A DNA stretch of 43,813 nucleotides. Source: Phycisphaerales bacterium UBA7812. GTDB lineage: Bacteria > Planctomycetota > Phycisphaerae > Phycisphaerales > UBA1924. The first letter of the stretch is position 1; each line of letters begins with the position of its first letter. The notes under the pieces are model-generated. The model ran no database searches. It was not told the DNA's origin and worked only from the letters and a program-made list of their open reading frames with translations. Positions 7,950-16,979 of this stretch are shown here, one piece after another. The stretch covers positions 1 through 43,813 of the forward strand of contig DLBY01000179.1 of assembly GCA_002480345.1 (NCBI GenBank), read 5' to 3'. Both the position numbers and the translations under genes were made by a program.

Positions 7950-10172
7950 TCACCCCTTGAGGTTCACGCGGAGGGGCTCCCCGCTCCGTCCGGACGCGGT
8001 GCGTTCCGTACCGTCGGGAAGGAGCACGCGGACATTCATCGCGCGGTCGATGCCCGGCATCCCGCCTTCCCTCTGGGTGCTCCGCACGAGCACCGTGTCG
8101 CCCCGCCTCGTCGCGGTGAAGTCGGTCCGGCGGTATTCGTCTTCCCGGAAGCCCCAGCCCTCCCCGGCGTCTTCGTAGAGCGTTCCCGAGGCGTTGCCGG
8201 AAGCGTCGAGGGTGACGAGAAGCGTCAACTCGTCGCGCTGGTCGGGGCGGTCGCCAAAGTGCTGGTGGACGGGTCCGGTCGGGATGATCGAGCCCGGGCG
8301 GGCATAGAGCGCGGGCTGGTCTGGGTCTTCGCTGTCGCGGCCCTCTCCGTCGAAGTCGGGGAAGTCAAAGGCACGCCACGCAACGCCCTTGACGGGCTTG
8401 GGCAGGATGTGGACGCGTTCGCGGTTCGGGGTGACATGCGCGGCGATGAGCAGGTCGTCCCCGAGCAGGAAGGAGTCGTCCTCGCTGCGCAGCGCGGGAT
8501 CCGTCGGATCCGCGAAGAACACCGGGCGTGCGATCGGTAGCCCTGTCCGGTGGCTCTCTTCGAAGAGCGTGTAGAGAAAGGGCATGAATCGGTAGCGGCG
8601 CTCGATCGCTCGGCGGCTTGTCGCTTCAGCGTCCTCGCCGAACGCCCAGGGCTCCTTGTCGATGTTCCCCTTCGCGGTGTGTCCCCGCGCGAAGGGCATC
8701 AGGGCGCCGAAGCCCATCCACCGCGCGAACATCTCCCCGTCGCCGTCACCCGCGAAGCCTCCGATGTCGGGGCCGCAGAAGGGTTGGGCGGACAGGCTGA
8801 GGTTGAGCATCATCGGGATGGAGACATCGACATGGTACCAGTTGGCGGTGTTGTCCCCGGTCCATGTCGCGCCGTATCGGTGTCCGCCGATGTAGTTCGC
8901 GCGGCTGAGCACGAACGGGCGTTTGTCGGGGTTGACCGCCATGACGCCCTCACGGGTCGCGCGGACCATGAGCATGCCGTAGACATTGTGGAAGCGTGCG
9001 TGCGACGCGGGCCCGCCGAACTCCGGATCGGCGCGGTGCCAGTTGTCCTCGGGCATGGTCTTGGTTGGCACATTGAACACCGCGGGCTCGTTCATGTCGT
9101 TCCAGACGCCGTCGATGCCCTGGGCCATGAAGTCCTCGTAGAGCCCGGCCCACCATTCACGAACACGCGCGTTGGTGTAATCCGGGAACACGCACTCGCC
9201 GGGCCAGACATAGCCCGTGTAGGTCTCGCCGTCCGCGGTCTTGACCCAAGCGTCGATCGCGTCGCCCGAATCGGCGACGAAGTAGCCGTCCTCGTTCTTC
9301 ACGCCCGGGTCGATCATCCAGACATTGGAGAACCCGATCGAGTCGAGGTACGCGTTCAGATCCGCGGGGTCCGGGAATTGCGACTCGTCCCAGGTGAAGA
9401 CCCGGAACTCGTTCATGTAGTCGATGTCCATCCAGATGACATCCGCGGGGATCCGGCGTTCGCGGAATTCCGCGGCGACTTCGCGCACGCGGCTGTCGGG
9501 GTTGTATGAGTAGCGACACTGGTGATAGCCCACCGCCCACTTGGGGGGCATCTCGATCGTGCCCGTCAGGTCACCCAGTTTGGTCAGCACATCCTTGGGG
9601 CTGGGGCCGTCGATGATGATGACCGGGTGGTCTGGCCCGTCGGTGCGGAAGACGATGTCTTCCGACAGATCGATCTCGCAGCGATGGGTCGTGTCGGCGA
9701 GCACCCCGAACGCGGTCCCGTCCTCGCGCACCGCGAGCACCCACGGGTGCGAGGTGTAGAGGTTGGGGCTGTTGTCCTGGTACCCGTACGCGTCGAGGTT
9801 CCAGCACTCGGTGGTGCGTCCGTTGCGGAGCAGGGGGCCTGCCGCCTCACCCGTCCCGTAGAGGCTCGTCTCCGCGTCGATGTCGATCGTCGCGACGAAA
9901 CGGTCATCCCCGTGGAGGACGGAGGCGCCCCGCGAGAACGCGACGGAGACGCCCAGGTCATCGGGCGCCGCGCCGGTCGCGGGCCGGGGCGTTTCGAGCG
10001 CCATCGAGGGGACGCGGTGGAGCTTGGCCTGCTCGCTCGCGTGAAAACGGACGATCCGATCGCCGATGCTCTCGCTGACAATCTGTGCGGATACACATCC
10101 GCCCGCGAGCATGACGACGAGTGCGGAGACCGGTCCGAGAACCGAGCGGCGGGGAGTTGCGGACAGGAACAT
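7950..10172 (-). CDS. Secreted GH31 alpha-glucosidase
   Basis: A 740-residue glycoside hydrolase family 31 enzyme, a retaining exo-alpha-glucosidase/xylosidase family acting at non-reducing ends. The nucleophile is Asp359 in GVWNDMNEPAVF and the acid/base Asp440 in WTGDN; GTGEAAG and the long substrate-loop motif IDYMNEFRVFTWD are also visible. The chosen ATG at 10172 gives a signal peptide (basic start, hydrophobic VLGPVSALVVML, then GGCVSA); the GGC could be a weak lipobox, otherwise cleavage near VSA is likely. An in-frame start at 10262 would add 30 charged residues before this signal and is rejected. GGAG lies 9-10 nt upstream. The neighbouring divergent gene is a secreted GH13 amylase, so maltodextrin breakdown outside the cytosol is likely. 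Confidence 0.93.
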   Translation of the reverse strand: MFLSATPRRSVLGPVSALVVMLAGGCVSAQIVSESIGDRIVRFHASEQAKLHRVPSMALETPRPATGAAPDDLGVSVAFSRGASVLHGDDRFVATIDIDAETSLYGTGEAAGPLLRNGRTTECWNLDAYGYQDNSPNLYTSHPWVLAVREDGTAFGVLADTTHRCEIDLSEDIVFRTDGPDHPVIIIDGPSPKDVLTKLGDLTGTIEMPPKWAVGYHQCRYSYNPDSRVREVAAEFRERRIPADVIWMDIDYMNEFRVFTWDESQFPDPADLNAYLDSIGFSNVWMIDPGVKNEDGYFVADSGDAIDAWVKTADGETYTGYVWPGECVFPDYTNARVREWWAGLYEDFMAQGIDGVWNDMNEPAVFNVPTKTMPEDNWHRADPEFGGPASHARFHNVYGMLMVRATREGVMAVNPDKRPFVLSRANYIGGHRYGATWTGDNTANWYHVDVSIPMMLNLSLSAQPFCGPDIGGFAGDGDGEMFARWMGFGALMPFARGHTAKGNIDKEPWAFGEDAEATSRRAIERRYRFMPFLYTLFEESHRTGLPIARPVFFADPTDPALRSEDDSFLLGDDLLIAAHVTPNRERVHILPKPVKGVAWRAFDFPDFDGEGRDSEDPDQPALYARPGSIIPTGPVHQHFGDRPDQRDELTLLVTLDASGNASGTLYEDAGEGWGFREDEYRRTDFTATRRGDTVLVRSTQREGGMPGIDRAMNVRVLLPDGTERTASGRSGEPLRVNLKG

Positions 10173-10439
10173 ATTGGGTGCTCCGTGGTTGGTGTTCGTT
10201 TCCGGGAATGGCTCCCGAACGCGGCGGCGCCGATCGTCCGGGAAGTCTGCGTGTTTCCTCATCCCGACGCAGAGAATCGTCGAATTGTAGGGCGGAAAGC
10301 GGTATTGTAACCGGACCCGTCCGACTGGATGGAGAGATGTGATGCGCGGCGTCGGGTTCGCGAGGCCTCCGGAATCTCGAGCACGAGCGGTCTTGCGGCG
10401 TGTTCGGGGGGGACGCTGAGAGCGAAGGAGATATTGCGT

Positions 10440-13187
10440 ATGCGTGCGACGGCGATCTGTGCGCTCCTAGCACTGACTGGTTCGGCCGCGTCTGTTGACG
10501 GCGCTGAACGGGTGATCCTCCAGATTTTCGAGACTGAGTGGGACGACATCGAGCGTCGTGCCGCGGACATCTTTCTCGCGGGGTACGGCGCGGTGTGGAT
10601 CCCGCCCCCTTCGAAGGCGTCCGATCCGTTCAGCGTCGGTTTCGATGTGTTCGATCGGTTCGACCTCGGGAAGCCGCCGCTCGCGGATTCGAGCGGGAGC
10701 CGCGCGCGGACGGCGTACGGCACGGAGGCGACCTTCGGTGCGATGGTCGAGGAATTGCAGCGCGCCGATGTGCACATCTACATCGACACCGTCCTGAATC
10801 ACAATTCGGGGCGTTCGACCAGCGATGCGTTCCTCGCGGACGGGGGATGGCCCGGCTTCTGGATTCCTCGCGAATCACCGCCTCGCGACAAGCTCCCGAC
10901 CGACGACTGGGGCGATTTCCACGGCGGCAACGGGGGGGGCTATCTGCAGAGCGAGAACCCCGGTGCGCCGAACTACAACCTGTGGCGCGGAGACCTCGTC
11001 GCGCTCGTCGATATCCAGCAGGACCGATCGAACCAGTTCATCCGCCAACCGATCGAGGCGGGCAACCCGGCGAACATCCCGGCGGGGAACATCCGGAACG
11101 GGCCCGATCCCGAGAACCGGCGGTTCTACCCCGACCAGATCCTCTCCCCCGAAATCTTCGTGAACCCCGCGTCCAATCACAGCGGGGCGCAGGTCGAGAC
11201 ACGGTACCCGTTCAATCTGAACAACCCGATGGGCGGCGATCCCGTCGTCGAGGATTCCACGGGCTACCTGCGTCGCTGGCTGCAGTGGATGCTCGAGGTC
11301 CAGCACATCGACGGGTTCCGCCTGGACGCGTCCAAGCATGTCTTCCCGTGGTGGTGGGATACCCACTTCGATTCCGCGGTCTTCAGGGGACGCACCGACC
11401 CCGCGGGGAACAAGGTGACCCCGTTTTCGTTCGGAGAGAACACCACCGGCAACTTCGACATCCTCGCGAATTACTACCGCAAGGACGCGTTCGCGAACCG
11501 CGGCTCGCTCGACCTGAGCGGCGCGGGCAAACTCCGCAATCTCGTCAACGGGGGCGGGTTCGGTTCGTGGGCCGATCTCTTCAGCAACGCGGACACGGGC
11601 CACCTCGATCAGGCCGACGACGGATTCCAGAACGGATCCGCCGGCGTGTTCCATGTGTTTAGCCATGACAACGGGTCGGTCGGCGACGGTGGTTCGCTCC
11701 CGCCTCTTCCCAGCAACCGGCAGCAGGGTTGGTTCGCGCACGCGTACATGCTGATGAGGCCGGGCCTGCCGATCGTGTATTACAACGGGCGGGGGGTTCC
11801 GCGCAGCTTCGGGTTCTTCCCGCGAGAGGGGACGCCGGTCGCGCTGGGGTGGGACCCGATCACGCAGTCTCCCGAGGATGTGATGACCACGCTCGTGGAT
11901 CTCCACAACGGGATCGCAACGGGCGACTACTACCAGCGCAACGGCAACATCAGCGATGTTCTGGTGTTCGAGCGGGCGAACAACCCGGGCGGGGGCCTCG
12001 TCGGCAACACCATCGTTGCGGTCAACGATCGGTACGACTCCGGGGTCGACACGCTGACCGTCGGGACGAGCTTCGCGCCGGGCACCCGACTCGTCGAGCA
12101 GACCGGCAACGCGGCGGATCCTCAGGTCGATCCGGGCGGGGTGATCCCCGAGGTGCTCACCGTTTCGGGGAGCGGCAGCGTGACGCTGACCGTGCCCCGG
12201 AACAGCTCAAGCGCCGGAGAGCACAACAAGGGCTTCGTGGTCTACTCGCCCGCGCTGCCCGACGCGACGATCACGATCGTGGGGCAGAACGGCGTCGTGC
12301 CCGCCGACCCGCCCGCGTTCCCCGACTTCCTCCAGCGACTCAACGACATCCCGGTCGTGACCGCCGACGCGTTCACGCTGCGTGTCGAGACGGTGCCCGG
12401 AGACAGCGTCGACCTCACCACCGACGACAACACGCTGTTCAAGATCGATGACGGCGCGGAGGACTGGAACGGGAACGGCTTCCCCGATGTCCCGATCACG
12501 GACGCGTCCTTCAGCGGTTTCGAGGAGTTCACCGACCTCAAGAGCCCGGGCATGTCCAACCCGGACCGCGAGGGGCTCTACGAGCAGGTGATCGACGCGA
12601 CGCGCCTGAGCGAGGGGTTCCATTACATCCGAACGGTGTCGTTCCGCCAGCGGCCCGCGGGGACGGGACCGCTCGCCGACGAGGAGCGTGCGGTGGTCTA
12701 CATCGATCGCAAGCCGCCCGATATCGATCTCGAGGGGGAGGGGCAGACTTTCGACCTCGATCGCCCGACCTTCCGGTTCCTGCTCAACGACCGGACCCCA
12801 GAGGTCATCTACGCGTTCCTGAATCTCGAGCCCGGCGAGGATCCGCTCTCGATGCTCACCGCACCGAACGCGGCCCGACGGTACGACCGCGCCGAGTGGC
12901 GCAACACCTTTGACGAGACCCTCCAGCCGGGGGAGAACACCGTGACCATCGTCGCGGTCGAGCCCTCCGGGAGGCAGGCGATCCTCGAGTACACGGTCTT
13001 CTTCGGATCGGATTGCCCGGCGGACCTCGCCGAGCCCTTCGGCGTCCTGGACCTCGCGGACATCAACGCGTTCGTCACGGGTTTTGTCACTCAGGACAGC
13101 GACGCGGACCTCGCCGAGCCGTTCGGGGTCTTCGACCTCGCGGACATCAACGCGTTTGTCAACGCGTTCGCCGCGGGCTGCCCGTGA
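10440..13187 (+). CDS. Secreted GH13 alpha-amylase family protein with GC-type dockerin tail
   Basis: A 915-residue protein with a signal peptide (about 1-22). The amylase barrel shows region I DTVLNH (Asp116), region II GFRLDASKH (nucleophile Asp296, Lys299, His300), region III FGENTTG (acid/base Glu333) and region IV FSHDNG (Asp410), so all catalytic residues are present. Beta domains follow (about 540-850), then a C-terminal pair of dockerin-like repeats, DLAEPFGVLDLADINAF and DLAEPFGVFDLADINAF, bracketed by a Cys before the first repeat and the final GCP. Retaining hydrolysis of alpha-1,4-glucans at the cell surface or in a secreted complex is expected. An AAGGAG Shine-Dalgarno before ATG 10440 decides the start. 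It is divergent from the GH31 gene; the 267-bp spacer between them has no clear promoter pair. Confidence 0.93.
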   Translation: MRATAICALLALTGSAASVDGAERVILQIFETEWDDIERRAADIFLAGYGAVWIPPPSKASDPFSVGFDVFDRFDLGKPPLADSSGSRARTAYGTEATFGAMVEELQRADVHIYIDTVLNHNSGRSTSDAFLADGGWPGFWIPRESPPRDKLPTDDWGDFHGGNGGGYLQSENPGAPNYNLWRGDLVALVDIQQDRSNQFIRQPIEAGNPANIPAGNIRNGPDPENRRFYPDQILSPEIFVNPASNHSGAQVETRYPFNLNNPMGGDPVVEDSTGYLRRWLQWMLEVQHIDGFRLDASKHVFPWWWDTHFDSAVFRGRTDPAGNKVTPFSFGENTTGNFDILANYYRKDAFANRGSLDLSGAGKLRNLVNGGGFGSWADLFSNADTGHLDQADDGFQNGSAGVFHVFSHDNGSVGDGGSLPPLPSNRQQGWFAHAYMLMRPGLPIVYYNGRGVPRSFGFFPREGTPVALGWDPITQSPEDVMTTLVDLHNGIATGDYYQRNGNISDVLVFERANNPGGGLVGNTIVAVNDRYDSGVDTLTVGTSFAPGTRLVEQTGNAADPQVDPGGVIPEVLTVSGSGSVTLTVPRNSSSAGEHNKGFVVYSPALPDATITIVGQNGVVPADPPAFPDFLQRLNDIPVVTADAFTLRVETVPGDSVDLTTDDNTLFKIDDGAEDWNGNGFPDVPITDASFSGFEEFTDLKSPGMSNPDREGLYEQVIDATRLSEGFHYIRTVSFRQRPAGTGPLADEERAVVYIDRKPPDIDLEGEGQTFDLDRPTFRFLLNDRTPEVIYAFLNLEPGEDPLSMLTAPNAARRYDRAEWRNTFDETLQPGENTVTIVAVEPSGRQAILEYTVFFGSDCPADLAEPFGVLDLADINAFVTGFVTQDSDADLAEPFGVFDLADINAFVNAFAAGCP

Positions 13188-13448
13188 CCCCGATCAGGGA
13201 TCAACTGGATTTGTGTCACCAGAGGTGACCAGACTCGCGGATCTTGCATCTGCGTTGAGCCTCGCATCGCCGCATGCGAGGTTTTTCTTGCGCCCGGTCC
13301 AAGTTCAGCGGGCCTCGTGCATGTGGAGTCGGAGTCGAATGTCCGTCGCCGTGTGCGACAGCACCGGCGCGTTTCATCCGGCACTCTGTGGACCGTCGCA
13401 AGGACGCATCGCTGCGTGCGGCCGCTGGAAGGCACTGCGGTTGTGAAT

Positions 13449-13454
13449 TATCAT
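13449..13454 (+). promoter_or_regulatory. -10-like box TATCAT before the small membrane protein gene
   Basis: TATCAT lies 7 nt before the TTG at 13462. It resembles the leaderless arrangement seen elsewhere, but TTG would be unusual for a leaderless start, so the call is weak. Confidence 0.3.
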
Positions 13455-13461
13455 CTCGACC

Positions 13462-14094
13462 TTGAAAGACGCCACGCCTGCGGCACAACGACTGGTTCCC
13501 CGAGTCTCCATCGCTGCTGGAGTGGTGTTGCTGCTGGTGAACCAATGCTTGATCCTGCCCGGAGACGAGTTCGTTCAATCGCAGCGGCCGGTGGACTTTG
13601 CGCACTGGTCGCTTCTCTTCGGCGTGCTCCTGTGTCTGCCGCTGAATCGGCTTCCCTCGGGCCGGCGGGTCGGCAGCGTTGCGACGGGCATGCTCTGGGT
13701 CGGATCGGTCGCGCTTGTGGGGCAGGCCGTCATCGATCTGTGCTGGTGGAGCTACGGCAATGATCTGAAGGGCCTGAACGACTTTGTCGTTCAGTTGATG
13801 GCGGAACCATCGATCCGCGTGCCGTTCATCACGATCGGTCCGGTGTTCTTCTACTTGGGGATGCTCGGGCACCTCTCAAGGCTCGCGGGGCGATGGTCCA
13901 TGCCGATGGTCCTCGGTATCACGAGCGTCGCGATGATCGGGGTGGGGTCATTCGTTCTGCGGGAGCGTCTTTCGATCCTCGCGGGTCATGCCATCCTTAC
14001 CTTGGCGATCATGTGGATGCTGATCGCGCTACAAGATCAGGGGGGGCCTGAGTCCGCAGCCGCGTATGGGGCTCGAATCGAAAGCCGCGAGTGA
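13462..14094 (+). CDS. Small polytopic membrane protein of unknown function
   Basis: About 210 residues if started at TTG 13462. There are roughly six hydrophobic segments, for example VSIAAGVVLLLV, WSLLFGVLLCLPL, VGSVALVGQAVIDLCWW and MVLGITSVAMIGVGSFVL, so it is an integral membrane protein. I do not recognise the family. The start is uncertain: no ATG precedes the first hydrophobic segment and no good Shine-Dalgarno is present; GTG or TTG codons near 13521-13527 follow a GGAG and are alternatives that would cut into the first helix. It stands alone between two dockerin-protein genes and ends ahead of the convergent terminator at 14197. Confidence 0.6.
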   Translation: MKDATPAAQRLVPRVSIAAGVVLLLVNQCLILPGDEFVQSQRPVDFAHWSLLFGVLLCLPLNRLPSGRRVGSVATGMLWVGSVALVGQAVIDLCWWSYGNDLKGLNDFVVQLMAEPSIRVPFITIGPVFFYLGMLGHLSRLAGRWSMPMVLGITSVAMIGVGSFVLRERLSILAGHAILTLAIMWMLIALQDQGGPESAAAYGARIESRE

Positions 14095-14196
14095 GGTCCC
14101 GCCATCGACCAGACGCGCAGGGCCCCCGGTGTCAAGTCGGAGGGGCGGCGTGCGGTCGCCCCGTGCCACGGTTGCTCCGACCCTGACCGGCGCACG

Positions 14197-14225
14197 AAAA
14201 AGGGCCCCGCCGGAGCGGGGCCCTT
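14197..14225 (-). terminator. Intrinsic terminator of the 692-residue dockerin protein gene
   Basis: An 11-bp perfect stem (14200-14210 with 14215-14225) with a 4-nt loop; on the minus strand it is followed by a run of Ts. It lies just after the stop codon of the gene read leftward from 16329. Confidence 0.85.
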
Positions 14226-14250
14226 GAGAGATCAGTTGGTCAGATGCTGA

Positions 14251-16329
14251 TTACGGGCAGCCGCCGGTGAAGGCGCCGACGAACGCGGTGATGTCCGCGA
14301 GGTCGAAGACCCCGAACGGCTCGGCGATATCCGCCGCCGGGTCCGCGGTGGTGAAGGCGGACACGAACGCGGTGATGTCCGCGAGGTCCAGGACGCCGAA
14401 GGGCTCGGCGAGGTCCGCGGCGTTGCAGCCGTCCTGCACCGGGTCGCTGAGGTTGATGAACTGGTTGCCCGCGATCGCGGAGAAGTCGACATTGAAGGTG
14501 TCGCCCAGGTTGTCGGTCCCCGCGGAATCGCCCAGGACCTGGTTGGACATGAAGCTGAAACCGCTGTTGCTGATGAAGCCAGCGATCTTGATATCCGACG
14601 AGCCGTCCCAGCCGAGTTCGTCGAGGTCGAAGCACATCTCGACACCCGTGGAGACCTGGCGCACGATCGACGACACCGCGGTGTCGGCGGTCACGCCCGC
14701 GACATTGGAGTTGTCCAGCGCGACCTGAACGAGGCCCGGGACCGGGTTGAACGGGTCGATCTGGGTCTGGCGCGGGGCATACTCCGCGAAGAGCGCCGGG
14801 GCGCCGGGCAGGTCGACGCGGGGACCCGAGAAGTCGAGGATCTCGTTCGCGTCGGGCAGCGGGTTGCCCACGCCGTCCTCGATGCCGCCCCCGAAGAAGC
14901 TGCCGTAATCGAGCTGGAACTCGGAGATCGGATCGACGAGGGCGCCGTCGGTGCGGAGGACCGCGCAGTCCGCGAAGAAGAGCAGGTTGCCGCTGCCGCC
15001 GTCGACGCCGTTGTTGGTGTTGAGCCAGTAATCCGCCTCGAACCCTTCGTCGAACTTCAGGCCCGCCATCGTCTGCAGAGCGCCGAAGGAGATGTCGATG
15101 TTGGTGATGGGGTCGCCCGCGGCGTCGAAGCCGACCTGGTTCTGCCCGCCGGGCTGGACATCGAAGAAGATGTTGAGCTTGTTGTAGTTGACCTCCATGT
15201 TGCCGCCCACGAAGACATAGAGGAAGTTGTCGCCCAGCTCGGTGGTGACGACCTGCGCCCGCAGGTTGTCGAGTTCGGAGCCGTACGCCCAGTTGTCGTC
15301 GGGGGAGACGGGGGTCGCCTGCGAGGGGTCGCCCGTGACGCCCGCGATGTTGGAGTTGTCGACCGCGAGACCGATCGCGGGCGCGCCCGCGTCGCCGCCC
15401 GCGACGAGCCCGGCGTTCGCGGCGCCATAGCCCGCGAGGGTGCCGGCGATGTCGACGATCCAGGTCTCGCTGATCGCGTCGAACGCACCGAAGAGCGCGC
15501 GGGGGACATTGGGTGTCATGCCGTCCATGTCGTCGTCGGTCGCGTCGATCGAGACGACATAGTCGGGGCGGAACGCGTCGCCGACGCCGCCGTCGAAGGT
15601 GACCGCCGCGTTGCCGATGAAGCCGCCGTTGCCGAGGCCCGCCGAGAGGGTCTGGGCACCGCTGCCCGCGCCGTCGGTGTCGATGTAGAGGTCCAGGCCG
15701 TTCCCGTTCGCCTCGAGGTTGCCGGCAATCATGAGGTAGATGCTGTTCGCGTCACGGGCGACGAAGACCTGGTCGATCTCCGAGCCGCCCCCGCCGATGG
15801 GGGTGCCGTCGGTGCTGTTGCCGAAGCCCGTGTAGTTGCCCTGGGTGAAGACCGCGGCGCCGTAGCCCGCGTCCGCGGAGCCGTCGACGGTGATTGTCGC
15901 GCTCGGGATCGACGCGATGTCGATGAACTGATCGCCCGGGAACGCGGCCTCGTCGGAGAAGTCGGGCGAGTTGCCGATGTTGGGCGTGTCCAGCGGCAGG
16001 CTGCCGATGATCTGGTTGCTCATGAAGGTGCGATCACCCGAGGTGACCCAGCCCGCGAGGCGGAACGAGGTCGCGCCGCCCAGCGCGCTGATCGGGATCT
16101 GGATCTCGACGCCCGTCGTGACATTCTCGGGATCGCCGAACTCGCCGCCGTTGAACATCCCGGCCATGTTGTCGCCGAAGCCGGTCGGGACGCTGTTGAC
16201 CCAGCGGATGGGACCGTAGAAGTCCGACTCGGTCGCGTCGTCGTAGATGCCGTCGATGGTGGGCTGGGCGCACGCGAGGCCCGCGAGGCTCGCGAGCAGG
16301 GCGGCACCGATTGCGTTCTTACGATTCAT
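14251..16329 (-). CDS. Large secreted dockerin-tailed protein with repeated domains, function unknown
   Basis: A 692-residue exported protein (signal peptide about 1-21, ending CAQ), rich in Gly, Asp and Asn and free of catalytic motifs I recognise. A module containing GVEIQIPISALGG, RTFMSNQIIG and GDQFIDIAS (about 70-135) recurs near the C-terminus as GVEMCFDLDELGW, FSFMSNQVLG and GNQFINLSDP. A second element, AVDNSNIAGVT, recurs as ALDNSNVAGVT. The tail has two dockerin-like repeats (DLAEPFGVLDLADITAF, DIAEPFGVFDLADITAF) between a Cys and the terminal GCP. AGGGAG before ATG 16329 fixes the start; the in-frame extension to 16605 lacks a signal sequence. It is probably a surface or matrix protein, which is inference. 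An intrinsic terminator lies right after the gene. Confidence 0.85.
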   Translation of the reverse strand: MNRKNAIGAALLASLAGLACAQPTIDGIYDDATESDFYGPIRWVNSVPTGFGDNMAGMFNGGEFGDPENVTTGVEIQIPISALGGATSFRLAGWVTSGDRTFMSNQIIGSLPLDTPNIGNSPDFSDEAAFPGDQFIDIASIPSATITVDGSADAGYGAAVFTQGNYTGFGNSTDGTPIGGGGSEIDQVFVARDANSIYLMIAGNLEANGNGLDLYIDTDGAGSGAQTLSAGLGNGGFIGNAAVTFDGGVGDAFRPDYVVSIDATDDDMDGMTPNVPRALFGAFDAISETWIVDIAGTLAGYGAANAGLVAGGDAGAPAIGLAVDNSNIAGVTGDPSQATPVSPDDNWAYGSELDNLRAQVVTTELGDNFLYVFVGGNMEVNYNKLNIFFDVQPGGQNQVGFDAAGDPITNIDISFGALQTMAGLKFDEGFEADYWLNTNNGVDGGSGNLLFFADCAVLRTDGALVDPISEFQLDYGSFFGGGIEDGVGNPLPDANEILDFSGPRVDLPGAPALFAEYAPRQTQIDPFNPVPGLVQVALDNSNVAGVTADTAVSSIVRQVSTGVEMCFDLDELGWDGSSDIKIAGFISNSGFSFMSNQVLGDSAGTDNLGDTFNVDFSAIAGNQFINLSDPVQDGCNAADLAEPFGVLDLADITAFVSAFTTADPAADIAEPFGVFDLADITAFVGAFTGGCP

Positions 16330-16979
16330 TGTGTTGATCTCCCTGTGGATGTGAACTGTCGCGGGCCTCTCAACCCGACCCCGAAACGACCCCGGAACCG
16401 GGCGGTTGGGCCCGGGAGGGGAACACCTGAGCATAGCGGAGCCGGGGACGCTGAGCGATACAAAATCACGCAGATTCCGGGTCCCAGAACCCCCATCTGT
16501 CACAGCACAGCGGGGCTTGCGCCGAGCCTCCCCGCAGACCCGCCTCGGCGATCCGTGCACTGCGCGGCGACCGTGGAATCCAGGGCGGACGCCGATCCGC
16601 GGCATCGGAACCGTGCAGACAATGCTGAATGGGGGCTTTCTGATTCAAGGCTGATGTCTACGGACGCGGAGGGTCTGCGACGGGGTGGGGGAGCCCGGGC
16701 CGCCGATAAGGCGAAGGATGATGAGGTCGAGAAGAGCCCGGAGTTATCCGCTTAACGCAAACTGTGTTGCACCAGAAAGTGCCCGAAAACGACTGGGTTG
16801 GATCAGTTTGCGCGTCTGTTTCACGCCCGTTTCGGCTACAGTCACGCTCGGCGAAGATCCAAACCGATGTCTTCGTCGGATAAGATGTGTATGCGGCAGC
16901 GCTCATCGCGCCGCCGGTGAGCGAGGCGGCGGTGCTCGGGGCTCTGGGCCGCCCGCGCAGACATGTTCCGGGAGGCTGT
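16330..16979. other. Long intergenic region between divergent secreted-protein genes
   Basis: 650 bases holding the upstream regions of the divergent genes at 16329 and 16980. A 136-codon open frame (16345-16755) has no Shine-Dalgarno, a biased Arg/Pro/Ala composition and no recognisable motif, so it is not called. I found no convincing -35/-10 pair, repeat or RNA structure. Confidence 0.5.

Noticed and set aside
13215..13229. Small inverted repeat (6-bp arms, 3-nt loop) after the amylase gene
   Set aside because: It has no T run and is too short to call a terminator; it could be an operator half-site, but nothing supports this.
16345..16755. A 136-codon plus-strand open frame in the long intergenic region
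   Set aside because: No ribosome-binding site, Arg/Pro/Ala-rich composition typical of chance frames in G+C-rich DNA, no motif or signal.
16808..16842. TTGCGC and TACAGT as a promoter for the pseudopilin-like gene at 16980
   Set aside because: The spacing is 23 nt, too long for a housekeeping promoter.
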